Notes under the pieces: model-generated
Told to the model about the DNA's origin: nothing
Seen by the model: only the letters and a program-made list of their open reading frames with translations
The model's database searches: none
Shown here: piece after piece, positions 51,303-60,822 of the stretch
How the letters are laid out: every line of letters starts with the position of its first letter
Numbering within the stretch: position 1 is the stretch's first letter
Assembly (NCBI GenBank): GCA_049889175.1
Contig: JBMHDW010000012.1
Span: 115,756-179,755, forward strand
Source: JBMHDW01 sp049889175
GTDB taxonomy: Bacteria > Pseudomonadota > Gammaproteobacteria > Comchoanobacterales > Comchoanobacteraceae
DNA length: 64,000 nt
Direction of reading: 5' to 3'
Position numbers and translations under genes: made by a program

Positions 51303-53600
51303 GTGAAACTATTGATAACAATAATGAGTTCTCTACTACTGATGCTTCAAATGACTATTCAGGCAGTGGAGGAACTTGATAATAATCTTCATTCACCAAC
51401 TACATCTACTACAGACATAAATAATTTAATTAATAGTTATAAAATAGCCTTAGAAAATCTCGAAAAGGATGATATCTTGTCAATAGCAAAGGATTTGCTT
51501 GACAATTTTGTAGAGACAAAAGATCATGAAATAGTAAATACATTATTGTTAAAAGATGAAAATGGATTTACATTTCTTCATTATGGTGCATATAACGGTA
51601 ATAGTGGTATTATCCAAACAGCCATTAATGCTTTAAAAGATATACATAGTAAATCTTTTGAAAAGCTGTTTTTAACATCTGATGCATTTGGAAAAACATA
51701 TCTTCATAGAGCTGCAGAAAGAGATAATAATGACATTATCCAAATAACCATTAATGCTTTAAAAGATGAACATAATGAATTTCTTAAAAAACTATTGATG
51801 GCTCGAAATGAATATGGAGAAACATTTATTCATAATAATGTATGGTTGAATAACAGTAAAACCATTAAAACGACAATAAATACTTTAATTGAGAGTAAAC
51901 AGATAGCATTACTTGAAAAGCTATTGTTGGCAATGGATGATGATGGTGAAACGTTTCTTCATGCTGCTTCATTTGATCATGATAGTGGTGAAATCATTAT
52001 CCAAGCAACCATTAATGCTTTAGAAGATGAACATAATGAATTTCTTAAAAAACTATTGATAGCAATGGATGACGATGATAGAACATTTCTTCATTCAGCT
52101 TCAATGTATCGTGATAATGGTCAAAATATTATCCAAACAACCATAAATGCTTTAAAAGATGAACATAATGAATTTCTTAAAAAACTATTGATGGCAAAGG
52201 ATGACGATGGTAGAACAATTTTTCATTCAGCTTCAATGTATCATGATAATGGTGAAACCATTATCCAAACAACCTTAAATGCTTTAAAAGATGAACATAA
52301 TGAATTTCTTAATAAACTATTGATGGCAATGGATGACGATAATACAACGTTTCTTCATAGGGCTGCATCTGAAGGTAAAAGCACCATCATCCAAACAACC
52401 ATAAATGCTTTAATTGAGAATAAACAAATACCGTTGCTTAAAAACCTACTGATGTCTATTGATCGAAATGGCACCAAAGTAAATAATACTGTTTTTGTGG
52501 GGAGTGACAACATCCAAGCAATCATTTTTGGTTTAAAAGACGAACATAAAGAACTTTTTGAAAAGCTATTATTAAGTTCTAATGTATCTGGAAAAACATT
52601 TCTTCATATTGCTGCACTTGATCGTAATAGAGACATCATCCAAACAACCATAAATGTTTTAATTGAGGATAAACAAATAGCATTACTTGAAAAGCTATTG
52701 ATGGCAATGGATGACAATGATAAAACGTTTCTTAATTATGCTGTATCTAAAGGCAGAAATACCATCATCCAAACAACCATAAATGCTTTAATTGAGTATA
52801 AACAGGTACCACTGCTTAAAAACCTACTGATGTCTGTTGATCTAAATGGCACCAAATTAAATGATACTGTTTTTGTAGGGAGTGACAACATCCAAACAGT
52901 CATTTTTGGTTTAAAAGATGAACATGAAGAACTTCTTGGAAAGCTATTATTAAGCGCTAATGTATCTGGAAAAACATTTCTTCATATGGCTACTCTTGAT
53001 CGTAATAGAGACATCATCCAAAAAACGATAAATGCTTTAATTGAGGGTAAACAAATAGCATTACTTGAAGAGCTATTGGTGGCAAAAACAGACGATAGAA
53101 ATACATTTCTTCATTATGCTGCATATCATGGTTATAGTGACATTATCCAAAAAACTATTGATGCCTTAAAGGTTAAACACAGTAATGTACTAGAAAAGCT
53201 ATTATTGTCCGCTGATAATTCTGGAGGTACATTTCTTCACCAGGCTACAGAAAGTTTTGCGCGTTCAGGAGTCATACAAATAACCATTGAAGCGTTAAAA
53301 GAACACAAACATAAAAATCTCCTTAAAACACTACTGAGATCTATTGATAATTCTGGATATACATTTCTTCACAGGTCTGCTGTTCAGAACGACATCAATT
53401 ACATTGATAATATCCATCAAACATTAAAACAAAACTTTGATGCTCAATTTATTGATGATACTCAGTTATTCTCCTTAAAAAACAGGGGTCATTATCACAT
53501 ATTAAACATCATTGAAAATATTAAAACATTTACTTATGAAAGTTATGTAGAATTTAGAAGATATCTAAAAATTAGATTATTTATTTTATCATTAGAATAG
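51303..53600 (+). CDS. Exported TFLH ankyrin-like repeat protein, copy 2 (765 aa)
   Basis: The start chosen is GTG at 51303, where AGGGG lies 6 nt upstream and the product begins with the family signal peptide (KLLITIMSSLLLMLQMTIQA). An upstream frame to 51249 adds residues encoded by the promoter region. After the N-terminal helical domain (DINNLINSYKIALENLE ... HEIVNTLLLKDENG) come about fifteen ankyrin-like units. Three consecutive units are spaced exactly 132 bp (44 residues) apart at 52001, 52133 and 52265, with near-identical DNA. It ends with the C-terminal module (NFDAQFIDDTQLFSLKNR) and a basic hydrophobic tail. Some units have lost TFLH (TKVNNTVFVGS), and that variant block is itself duplicated. 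Likely secreted or periplasmic; binding partner unknown. Confidence 0.85.
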   Translation: MKLLITIMSSLLLMLQMTIQAVEELDNNLHSPTTSTTDINNLINSYKIALENLEKDDILSIAKDLLDNFVETKDHEIVNTLLLKDENGFTFLHYGAYNGNSGIIQTAINALKDIHSKSFEKLFLTSDAFGKTYLHRAAERDNNDIIQITINALKDEHNEFLKKLLMARNEYGETFIHNNVWLNNSKTIKTTINTLIESKQIALLEKLLLAMDDDGETFLHAASFDHDSGEIIIQATINALEDEHNEFLKKLLIAMDDDDRTFLHSASMYRDNGQNIIQTTINALKDEHNEFLKKLLMAKDDDGRTIFHSASMYHDNGETIIQTTLNALKDEHNEFLNKLLMAMDDDNTTFLHRAASEGKSTIIQTTINALIENKQIPLLKNLLMSIDRNGTKVNNTVFVGSDNIQAIIFGLKDEHKELFEKLLLSSNVSGKTFLHIAALDRNRDIIQTTINVLIEDKQIALLEKLLMAMDDNDKTFLNYAVSKGRNTIIQTTINALIEYKQVPLLKNLLMSVDLNGTKLNDTVFVGSDNIQTVIFGLKDEHEELLGKLLLSANVSGKTFLHMATLDRNRDIIQKTINALIEGKQIALLEELLVAKTDDRNTFLHYAAYHGYSDIIQKTIDALKVKHSNVLEKLLLSADNSGGTFLHQATESFARSGVIQITIEALKEHKHKNLLKTLLRSIDNSGYTFLHRSAVQNDINYIDNIHQTLKQNFDAQFIDDTQLFSLKNRGHYHILNIIENIKTFTYESYVEFRRYLKIRLFILSLE

Positions 53601-53649
53601 TAAAACACATGATTATAACATCAAATTAGATACTGAGTATTGAAATATA

Positions 53650-53896
53650 ATAGCAATGAGCCCAATGATCTTTTTAGCGCCTAGAAATATCTATGATCCA
53701 GCGTAATACCAAAGATAATAAATACATTATTATAGATATACGTTTCTTTATCTTGCTTTATTAGAAGATGTATCAAAAACACATTGAAGCATTAAACGGT
53801 GAGCCTTGTAGTCTAAATGATCTATTGAATTTAGAAAATAACAAGGGTAAGAGTGTCAGATGTTTGATGCCAAACATTAATTATCAAAATAAATAA
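53650..53896 (+). pseudogene. Decayed N-terminal fragment of a repeat protein, cassette copy A
   Basis: The DNA aligns with the N-terminal domain and first repeat of the family: DP..YQ, frameshift, IINTLL, a deletion, YTFLYLALLEDVSKT, frameshift, IEALNGEPCSLNDLLNLENNKGK. Stops and frameshifts make it non-functional, though a 42-codon frame survives from 53768. An almost identical fragment sits before copy 4 (55555-55804). Confidence 0.7.
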
Positions 53897-53908
53897 AAGT
53901 TGTTTTAA

Positions 53909-53937
53909 TTCATGCCAAAACCCTTAATTTATACTAC
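53909..53937 (+). promoter_or_regulatory. Shared promoter-like module, copy 3
   Basis: TTCATG (53909-53914), 17 nt, TACTAC (53932-53937), 29 bases before the ATG at 53967. Confidence 0.5.
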
Positions 53938-53966
53938 ATTTCATATAGTTACCCAAGGTGAACAAC

Positions 53967-55451
53967 ATGAAACTATTGATAACAATAATGAGCTCTCTAC
54001 TACTGATGCTTCAAATGACTGGCCAGGCAGTGGAGGAACTTGAGAATAATCCTCAATCACCAACAACATCTACTACAGACATTAATAATTTAATTAATAG
54101 TTATAAAATGGCATTAGAAAAAGACGATATGGAAGATGTGGTATCAATAGCAAATGATTTGATTGAAAATTTTGTAGCGTCAAATGATCATGAAATAATA
54201 AATACATTATTGTTGAAAAACGAATTTAATAATACATTTCTTCATTATGCTGTATATAGCGGTAGTAATGACATCATCAAAAAAACCATCAATGCTTTAA
54301 AAGATGAACACAAAGAACTTCTTGAAAAACTGTTGATGACTAAATATAACAATAATAGTACATTTCTCCATATTGCTGCAAAAGATTTTTTGAATGATAG
54401 AAGTGATGTTATCAAAACCACTATTAATGCTTTAATTGAGCATAAACAAATAGCATTACTTGAAGAGGTATTGATGGCAACTGACAACTATGATAATACG
54501 TTTCTACATGAGGCAGCACTTATCGGTAATGGAAACATCATCCAAACAACCATAAATGCTTTAAATACAGATAAACACGGAAGCCTACTAAAAAAGCAAT
54601 TATTTGATGCTAAAGCACATGGTGGTCGTACGATGCTACATTATGCAGCAGCTAATGATAATAATAACTTTATCAGAACAACCATTCATTCGCTCTATAA
54701 TGAACCAGAAATTATGAAAAATCTGTTACTCGCAGTTAATGAAGATGGTCATACATTTCTTCATGAAGCTGCGATGTATTATAATAGTAACATCATACAA
54801 ACAACCATTAATACTTTAATTGAGTATAAACAAAAAGCATTACTTGAAAAGCTATTGATGCCAATTAACGATGATGATGAAACATTTATTTTTTGGGCTG
54901 CAGATAATGAAAATAGTGACATCATCCAAAAAACCATAAATGCTTTAATTGAAAATAAACAAATAGCATTACTTGAAAAGCTATTGGTGGCAAAGAAAAA
55001 CGGTAGAAATACATTTCTTCATGAAGCTGCATATCATGGTTATAATGACATTATCCAAAAAACTATTGATGCCTTAAAGATGACAAACATTAATTTACTA
55101 AAAAAGCTTTTATTGTCTGTTGATAAATCTGGAGGTACATTTCTTCACAGTGCTGCAGAAAGTCATTTCGGTTACCTTCCAGGTATCATAAGAATAACCA
55201 GTAATATGTTTAAAGACAATCATAGTCAGTTTTTAAAAAGGCTGTTAATGTCTGTTGATTATTCTGATCATACATTTCTTCACAGGGAGGCGATTCATAA
55301 CGGCATCAATTTCATTGATCATATCCATCAAATATTAAAACAAAATTTTGATGTACAATTTATTGATGATACTCAGTTATTCTCACTAAAAAACAGAGTT
55401 CATTATCAATTATTACATATTATTCAGAAAGCTAAATATTTGCTTATGTAG
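53967..55451 (+). CDS. Exported TFLH ankyrin-like repeat protein, copy 3 (494 aa)
   Basis: The start chosen is ATG at 53967, 8 nt after AAGG; a GTG at 53958 lies within the ribosome site. The signal peptide is MKLLITIMSSLLLMLQMTGQA, then the N-terminal helical domain (DINNLINSYKMALEKDD ... HEIINTLLLKNEFN) and about nine ankyrin-like units. The C-terminal module is closest to that of copy 1 (SAAESHFGYLPGIIRITSNMFKDNHSQFLKRLLMSVD ... FDVQFIDDTQLFSLKNR). It ends at KAKYLLM without the hydrophobic tail of copies 1 and 2. It looks intact. Confidence 0.85.
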   Translation: MKLLITIMSSLLLMLQMTGQAVEELENNPQSPTTSTTDINNLINSYKMALEKDDMEDVVSIANDLIENFVASNDHEIINTLLLKNEFNNTFLHYAVYSGSNDIIKKTINALKDEHKELLEKLLMTKYNNNSTFLHIAAKDFLNDRSDVIKTTINALIEHKQIALLEEVLMATDNYDNTFLHEAALIGNGNIIQTTINALNTDKHGSLLKKQLFDAKAHGGRTMLHYAAANDNNNFIRTTIHSLYNEPEIMKNLLLAVNEDGHTFLHEAAMYYNSNIIQTTINTLIEYKQKALLEKLLMPINDDDETFIFWAADNENSDIIQKTINALIENKQIALLEKLLVAKKNGRNTFLHEAAYHGYNDIIQKTIDALKMTNINLLKKLLLSVDKSGGTFLHSAAESHFGYLPGIIRITSNMFKDNHSQFLKRLLMSVDYSDHTFLHREAIHNGINFIDHIHQILKQNFDVQFIDDTQLFSLKNRVHYQLLHIIQKAKYLLM

Positions 55452-55554
55452 TTTATCAAATAATATAGATTATTTATTTTAACTATCTAATCTTGTATTA
55501 GAATGTAAAATATCAGAATTATTATGACAAATTAGACCAGGAGTATTGAAATAT

Positions 55555-55804
55555 AATAACATCGAGCCCAATAATCTTTTAATCTACTCTAGAAAAATCT
55601 ACGATCCAGCGTAATACCAAAAGAAAATAAATACATTATTATAGATATACGTTTCTTTATCTTGCTTCATTATAAGATGTATAAAACACATAGATGCATA
55701 AAATGGTGAGCCTTGTAGTCTAACAGGGCTATTGAATTTAGAAAATGATACGGGCAAGAGAGTGGGTGAATTTTGCCAAAAAGTTTACTATCAAAACAAA
55801 TAAA
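55555..55804 (+). pseudogene. Decayed N-terminal fragment of a repeat protein, cassette copy B
   Basis: Near-duplicate of the fragment at 53650-53896, carrying the same early lesion (GATCCAGCGTAATACCAAA) and additional ones: the second half reads IDA, stop, NGEPCSLTGLLNLENDTGKRVGEF. Shared lesions show that the dead fragment was copied together with a neighbouring gene. No product expected. Confidence 0.7.
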
Positions 55805-55815
55805 AGTTGTTTAAA

Positions 55816-55844
55816 TTCATGCCAATATAAGAAATTTGTACTAT
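55816..55844 (+). promoter_or_regulatory. Shared promoter-like module, copy 4
   Basis: TTCATG (55816-55821), 17 nt, TACTAT (55839-55844), 28 bases before the ATG of the 1213-residue gene; the spacer sequence is partly different from copies 2 and 3. Confidence 0.5.
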
Positions 55845-55872
55845 ATATCATATAGTTACTTAGGAGAACATC

Positions 55873-58800
55873 ATGAAGCTGTTGATAACAATGTTGAGTT
55901 CACTACTAATCATGCTTCAAATGCCTATTCAGGCAGAGGAGGAACTTGACAATAATCCTAAATCCACAACGACATCCATTGCAGACATTAATAGTGTAAT
56001 TGATAATTATATAATAGCTTTAGAAGATTTCGAAGAGGATGATATTGTTTCAATGGCAAATGATATGCTTGAAATTTTTGTAGAGACAAATAATCTTGAA
56101 ATTATAAATACATTATTGTTAACAGATGATGAGGATCAGACATTTCTTCATTGGGCTATAAAACGAGATAAAAGTGACATCATTACAAAAACTATCAATG
56201 CATTAAAAGATAATTATAATGGACATCTTGAAAAGCTATTGTTATCTTCTGGTGATTATGGTGATACATTCCTTCATTTTGCTGCAAGTGAAGAAGTAGA
56301 AAGTAAAAGCGTTAAAACAACCATTGAAGCGTTAAAAGGTACACATGATATTTTGCTTGAAAAGCTATTAATGAAAACTGATAAAAATAGACAAACATTT
56401 CTTCATTGGGCTGCTTACGGTGACGTCATTCATATTATTGTTAAAGCCTTTGAAAATCATCCAACTATGTTAGAAGACCTCTTAATCGGAAAAGATAATA
56501 CTGGCTCAACGATTTTTCATGTGGCTGCAGATAACAATGTTGGAAGTGAAATCATCAAAACAACCATTAATGCCATAGAAAATAATCCAGTTTTGTTAGA
56601 AAAACTTTTGATGGAAAAAAATGAGAGTGGGATTACATTTCTTCATTCGGCTGCAAATATTGGTGATGATGAAATTATCAAAACAACCATTGAAGCGTTA
56701 AAAGGTAAACATGATCAATTGCTTGAAAAGCTATTAATGAAAACTGATAAAAGTGGACAAACATTTTTTCAAAAATCAGTAGTTGAAGGAAAACCTATCA
56801 TCGTCCAGACAGCCATTGATATGTTAAACGGTTACCCTGAAACATTAAAAGCTCTAATGGGCAATGATGATGAAAAAACATCTATTCAAGAGGCAAAATC
56901 TAATCAAATTATTAAGTTGATAAAAAATTATGAGTTCGTGATAAAAAAAGAAAATATTTATAATATAGCTTCGCATGCAACTTACTTACTGAATATCTTT
57001 AAAGAAACAGAAAATCCGCAATTAAGGCAACAGATAATTGAGGCATTAATGTTGAAAGATGCTAATGAAATGATATTTCTCCATCATGCAAATATGGTTA
57101 ATGACGATTTTAATAACACCTTTAATAACATCCCAAAAACCATTGATGCGTTAAAAAACGAACATAATAAATCTCTTGAAAAAATATTGATATCTCCTGA
57201 TATAAAAGGAAATACATTTCTTCATTTGGCTGTAGACAAAGGTAAAAGCAAAATCATTAAAACAACCATTGAGTTACTAAATAGTAAACCAACAATGATG
57301 AAAAACCTATTGATAGCAGTTGATAAAGATGGTCATACATTTTTTCATAAATTAATAGTTGAAGGTAATACTGATATGATACGGACAGTCATTGATGCTT
57401 TAAATGATCATCCTGAAATATTAAAAGCCTTAATGGGAAATGATGATGAAAAAACATCTATTCAAAAAGCAATGTTTAATGATCAAATTAAAAAGGTTAA
57501 AAATTACGAATTTACGATAAAAAATGAAAATAATTTTAAAATAACTGATCATTCATCTGTCTTGCTTGATATTTTTATGGAAACAAATGATTCACAATTA
57601 AAGCAAAAGATAATAGAGGCATTATTGTTAACAGACTCTAAAAAAATGACATTTCTTCTTTGGGCTGCACATGATGGTGTGAGTGACATCATCCAAACAA
57701 CTATTGATGCTTTAAAAGATGAACATAATAAATCCCTTGAAGAGCTACTGCTAACTTCTAATAGTTTTGGAGAGACATTTCTTCATTTGGCTGTATACAA
57801 TGGTAAAATTGAAATCATTAAAACAACCATTAATGCTTTAAATACTGATAGACACGAGAAGTTACTTGAGGAATTATTATTGTCAGCTAATGACTATAAT
57901 TCTGCTACCATTTTGCACGATGCTGCATCTAACGGTAATACTCGCTATATCAAAACAGTCATTGAGTTGTTGAATAGTAGGCCAGAAATTCAGAAAAATT
58001 TATTGATGGCAGCTGACGAACGTGGCTTAACATTTCTTCATTATTTGACTAATTCGTATGAACAAAGTGACATCATCGAAACAACCATTAATTTATTACT
58101 AAATACAGATAAAAAATTGCTGGACAATCTATTGATGGCGAATAATTATAATGAGAATTATACTTTTCTCCATTTGGCAGCATTACAAAATAATAGTAAC
58201 ATGATTCAAACAACCATTAATACTTTAAAAGACGAACAGAATAAATCTCTTGAAAAATTATTGATGGCACTTGATAAAAATGGAGACACATTTCTTAATA
58301 TTGCCTCAATAAATAATGACAGTAACATTATCCAAGAAACCATCAGTATCTTAAGTGATAATCATGGTATATTAAAAAAAATTTTAATGGAAAAAAATGC
58401 TCGTGGAAATACATTTCTTCATTTAGCTGCAAATAAAGATAATGATGAAATTATCAAAACAACCATTGACTCACTAAATAGTGAACTAGGTATGGAAAAT
58501 CTCTTGAAAGCAGTTAATAATGATGGTCATACATTTTTTCACAAAGCATTAGTGGAAGGAAACACTAGAACCATCCAGACAACTATTGACGCCTTAAAAA
58601 AAGATCATCCTGAAATATTAAAAACCTTACTTGGCAATGATGATGAGAAAACATATCTTCAAAAGGCAATATTAAATAGTCAAGCAAAAAAGATTAACAA
58701 TTATAAATTAGAGATAAAAAAAGAATTTATTTATGACTTAAATGATCATGCTTCTGAATTACTTAATATATATGTAGAAACAAATGATAAGCACCTAAAG

Positions 58801-59514
58801 CAGCAGATAACGGACGCATTATTGCTGAAAGGCCTGAATGAAATGACATTTCTTCATCATGCCAGTGGAAATATTCTTGAAAATACAATCTTTCAAAAAA
58901 CCATTAATGCGTTAAAAGGTGAACATAATAAATCCCTTGAAACGCTACTGTTAACTTCTAATCAATCTGGAAATACATTTTTTCATTTGGCTGCAAAAAA
59001 TGATAACAGTGATACTATCAAAACAACCATTGAATCCTTAAAGGATAATCTAGGTATGTTAAAAAAACTTTTGATGTATAAAAACGATGATGGTAATACG
59101 TTTATTCATTGGGCTGCGTATTATGGCTCAATTTCCATTATTCATCAAACTATTGAAGCTAAAGCCTTTGAGGATAACCCTAATATATTAAATAACCTTT
59201 TGATGGATAAAGATAATAATGGCTCAACAATTTTTCATGTGGCTGCACATGAGGGTGAAAGTGAAATCATCAAAACAACCATTGAAGCCTTACAAGATAA
59301 TCTAGTTGTGTTAGAAAAACTTTTGATGGATAAAAATGAGAATGGTAATACATTTCTTCATTTGGCAGTAGAAAAAGGCAAAAGCGAGATCATTAAAACA
59401 ACCATTGAGTCGTTAGAAGGAAATCAAAATATTTTGGATAATCTACTCAATCAAAAAAACAAAAAGGGGTTAACACTTAAAGTTTATATGCAAGAAAATG
59501 ATTATATTGAATAA
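55873..59514 (+). CDS. Giant exported TFLH ankyrin-like repeat protein, copy 4 (1213 aa)
   Basis: Signal peptide MKLLITMLSSLLIMLQMPIQA, TAGGAG ribosome site. The chain is a concatenation of about four smaller proteins. The N-terminal helical domain (NxxSVIDNYIIAL ... VETNNLEIINTLLL) recurs at ~350-400, ~542-595 and ~940-990, each time preceded by a GNDDEKTSIQ-type junction (at ~329, ~521 and ~919). Between them are runs of ankyrin-like units (GNTFLHLAxxxGxSEIIKTTIExL). It lacks the QFIDDTQLFSLKNR C-terminal module and ends instead in KKGLTLKVYMQENDYIE. Internal units are more diverged than in copy 2, so it is probably older. No stop or frameshift seen. Function unknown; an exported surface or effector protein is plausible. 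Confidence 0.85.
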   Translation: MKLLITMLSSLLIMLQMPIQAEEELDNNPKSTTTSIADINSVIDNYIIALEDFEEDDIVSMANDMLEIFVETNNLEIINTLLLTDDEDQTFLHWAIKRDKSDIITKTINALKDNYNGHLEKLLLSSGDYGDTFLHFAASEEVESKSVKTTIEALKGTHDILLEKLLMKTDKNRQTFLHWAAYGDVIHIIVKAFENHPTMLEDLLIGKDNTGSTIFHVAADNNVGSEIIKTTINAIENNPVLLEKLLMEKNESGITFLHSAANIGDDEIIKTTIEALKGKHDQLLEKLLMKTDKSGQTFFQKSVVEGKPIIVQTAIDMLNGYPETLKALMGNDDEKTSIQEAKSNQIIKLIKNYEFVIKKENIYNIASHATYLLNIFKETENPQLRQQIIEALMLKDANEMIFLHHANMVNDDFNNTFNNIPKTIDALKNEHNKSLEKILISPDIKGNTFLHLAVDKGKSKIIKTTIELLNSKPTMMKNLLIAVDKDGHTFFHKLIVEGNTDMIRTVIDALNDHPEILKALMGNDDEKTSIQKAMFNDQIKKVKNYEFTIKNENNFKITDHSSVLLDIFMETNDSQLKQKIIEALLLTDSKKMTFLLWAAHDGVSDIIQTTIDALKDEHNKSLEELLLTSNSFGETFLHLAVYNGKIEIIKTTINALNTDRHEKLLEELLLSANDYNSATILHDAASNGNTRYIKTVIELLNSRPEIQKNLLMAADERGLTFLHYLTNSYEQSDIIETTINLLLNTDKKLLDNLLMANNYNENYTFLHLAALQNNSNMIQTTINTLKDEQNKSLEKLLMALDKNGDTFLNIASINNDSNIIQETISILSDNHGILKKILMEKNARGNTFLHLAANKDNDEIIKTTIDSLNSELGMENLLKAVNNDGHTFFHKALVEGNTRTIQTTIDALKKDHPEILKTLLGNDDEKTYLQKAILNSQAKKINNYKLEIKKEFIYDLNDHASELLNIYVETNDKHLKQQITDALLLKGLNEMTFLHHASGNILENTIFQKTINALKGEHNKSLETLLLTSNQSGNTFFHLAAKNDNSDTIKTTIESLKDNLGMLKKLLMYKNDDGNTFIHWAAYYGSISIIHQTIEAKAFEDNPNILNNLLMDKDNNGSTIFHVAAHEGESEIIKTTIEALQDNLVVLEKLLMDKNENGNTFLHLAVEKGKSEIIKTTIESLEGNQNILDNLLNQKNKKGLTLKVYMQENDYIE

Positions 59515-59568
59515 TAATCTACTTTTACTGTTACAAAACAAACCAAACTATATAAAAAGGAGAATAAC

Positions 59569-60534
59569 ATGAAACTATTGATGACATTAATAAACACGAT
59601 TTTACTGATGATTTACATACCAGCTAAGGCAGAAGGGACTGATAATGTAACTTAAAGTGTTAATATAGATACACTCATTAATACCCACAAATTAGCACAA
59701 GATAAACGGGAATCCTCAACAATATTTTTTGCTACATCATATGAATTACTTGAGGTTTATGAAAAAACAAATGACCCTGTGTTAAAATCAAAGATAGCAA
59801 ATAGTTTATCGATGGCAGATTATTCAATTATAGATTCAGCTGCAAAGATAGGGGATAGCCACATTGTAAAAAAAGTACTCTATACTCTCAAAGATGAGAC
59901 AGACCTACTAAAAAGAATGTTAAGTCATGTTGGTGAAGATGGTATGACATTTCTAGATGATGCTGCGAGGCTTGGTCACAAAACATTTATTAACGATGTT
60001 TATTCACAGTTAAAAGAAAATTTTAGTAATCAATTTATTTATTCTACACAATTGTTTTCTACAACGAATAAAATAAAATACCAATATCTAATCACATTGA
60101 AAAATATAAATTACATTATTCAATCTAGTTTGATCTCGAGTCGTGATATTTACGAATATCTAGAAAGATATGTCGATGTCATACTACATATACATGATCA
60201 AGGACTAGATGATATTGAGTTAATTATTGATCATTTATCATTAGATTATTTGAATATTAACCAGGATCTTAGCCAATATTTTTATGCCGTATCAACTTTT
60301 GATGGAGATAGAATATTAGCTAATGTAAGTGAATTATTCAGTACTTATCAAAAAATAGATTGGCCTACAACATTTTCTCTTTGGGGACATCGGGCTCGTC
60401 GGACATTAAATTATAAATGGTCTATTTATCGCAGTAAGCTAGCATTGGTTAAAAAGGCATTTGCTTCCACGAAGAAGAGTCTATCAGAAGACGATTCGAA
60501 CAAACCCAATTCCAGTGAACCAAAAAACAAATAG
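59569..60534 (+). pseudogene. TFLH-family gene, copy 5, interrupted by one stop codon
   Basis: An AGGAG ribosome site and ATG at 59569 begin a normal family signal peptide (MKLLMTLINTILLMIYIPAKA). The frame is cut by TAA at 59653-59655 after GTDNVT, then continues open in the same frame to 60534 (NIDTLINTHKLAQDK ... VYEKTNDPVLKSKIANSLSM ... MTFLDDAARLG). The C-terminal module is present (NQFIYSTQLFSTTNK), followed by a unique ~150-residue helical tail. Only about two repeat units remain. A GTG at 59776 could restart translation but would lack a signal peptide, so the gene is probably inactive or only recently disabled. The shared promoter module was not seen upstream. Confidence 0.75.
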
Positions 60535-60540
60535 ACAACA

Positions 60541-60574
60541 ACAATTGCCAGTAATTTGTATTACTAGCAATTGT
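60541..60574. terminator. Inverted repeat between convergent genes
   Basis: ACAATTGC-C-AGTAAT, TTGT loop, ATTACT-A-GCAATTGT forms a 14-bp stem with one mismatch between the interrupted repeat gene (+) and the small frame at 60580-60786 (-). It looks like a bidirectional terminator, although the T-run is weak. Confidence 0.6.
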
Positions 60575-60579
60575 GTATT

Positions 60580-60786
60580 TCATTTATCAGTCATGAGACC
60601 ACCACTGCACTCTAGACAATTAGCATCTCGTTTTTTAATTTTATATGTATTGTTCTTTCTAGAATTGATATGTGATTGACCGTTGTTTAATTTATCTTTC
60701 TCATTGGTTTTGTTAAATGCATCTTTAACTAACTCTAGCTTTTTTTGATTAAGATCCTTACCTAAATACCGATTTAATTTGTTCAC
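60580..60786 (-). CDS. Possible small cysteine-containing protein
   Basis: A 68-residue frame starting with GTG and lacking a clear ribosome site. The product is basic and Asn/Lys-rich with a C-terminal CLECSGG motif, possibly a metal site. It ends just before a strong inverted repeat, which is the main hint that it is a transcribed gene. It may equally be chance or a gene remnant. Confidence 0.25.
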   Translation of the reverse strand: MNKLNRYLGKDLNQKKLELVKDAFNKTNEKDKLNNGQSHINSRKNNTYKIKKRDANCLECSGGLMTDK

Positions 60787-60822
60787 AAATTTTTATCAAT
60801 TAAATAACAAAATAGCTAAATT

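Noticed and set aside
51303..59514. Regularly spaced DNA repeats that could suggest a CRISPR array
   Set aside because: The period is 120-132 bp, the repeats are in frame and encode protein units, and there are no short unique spacers or cas genes.
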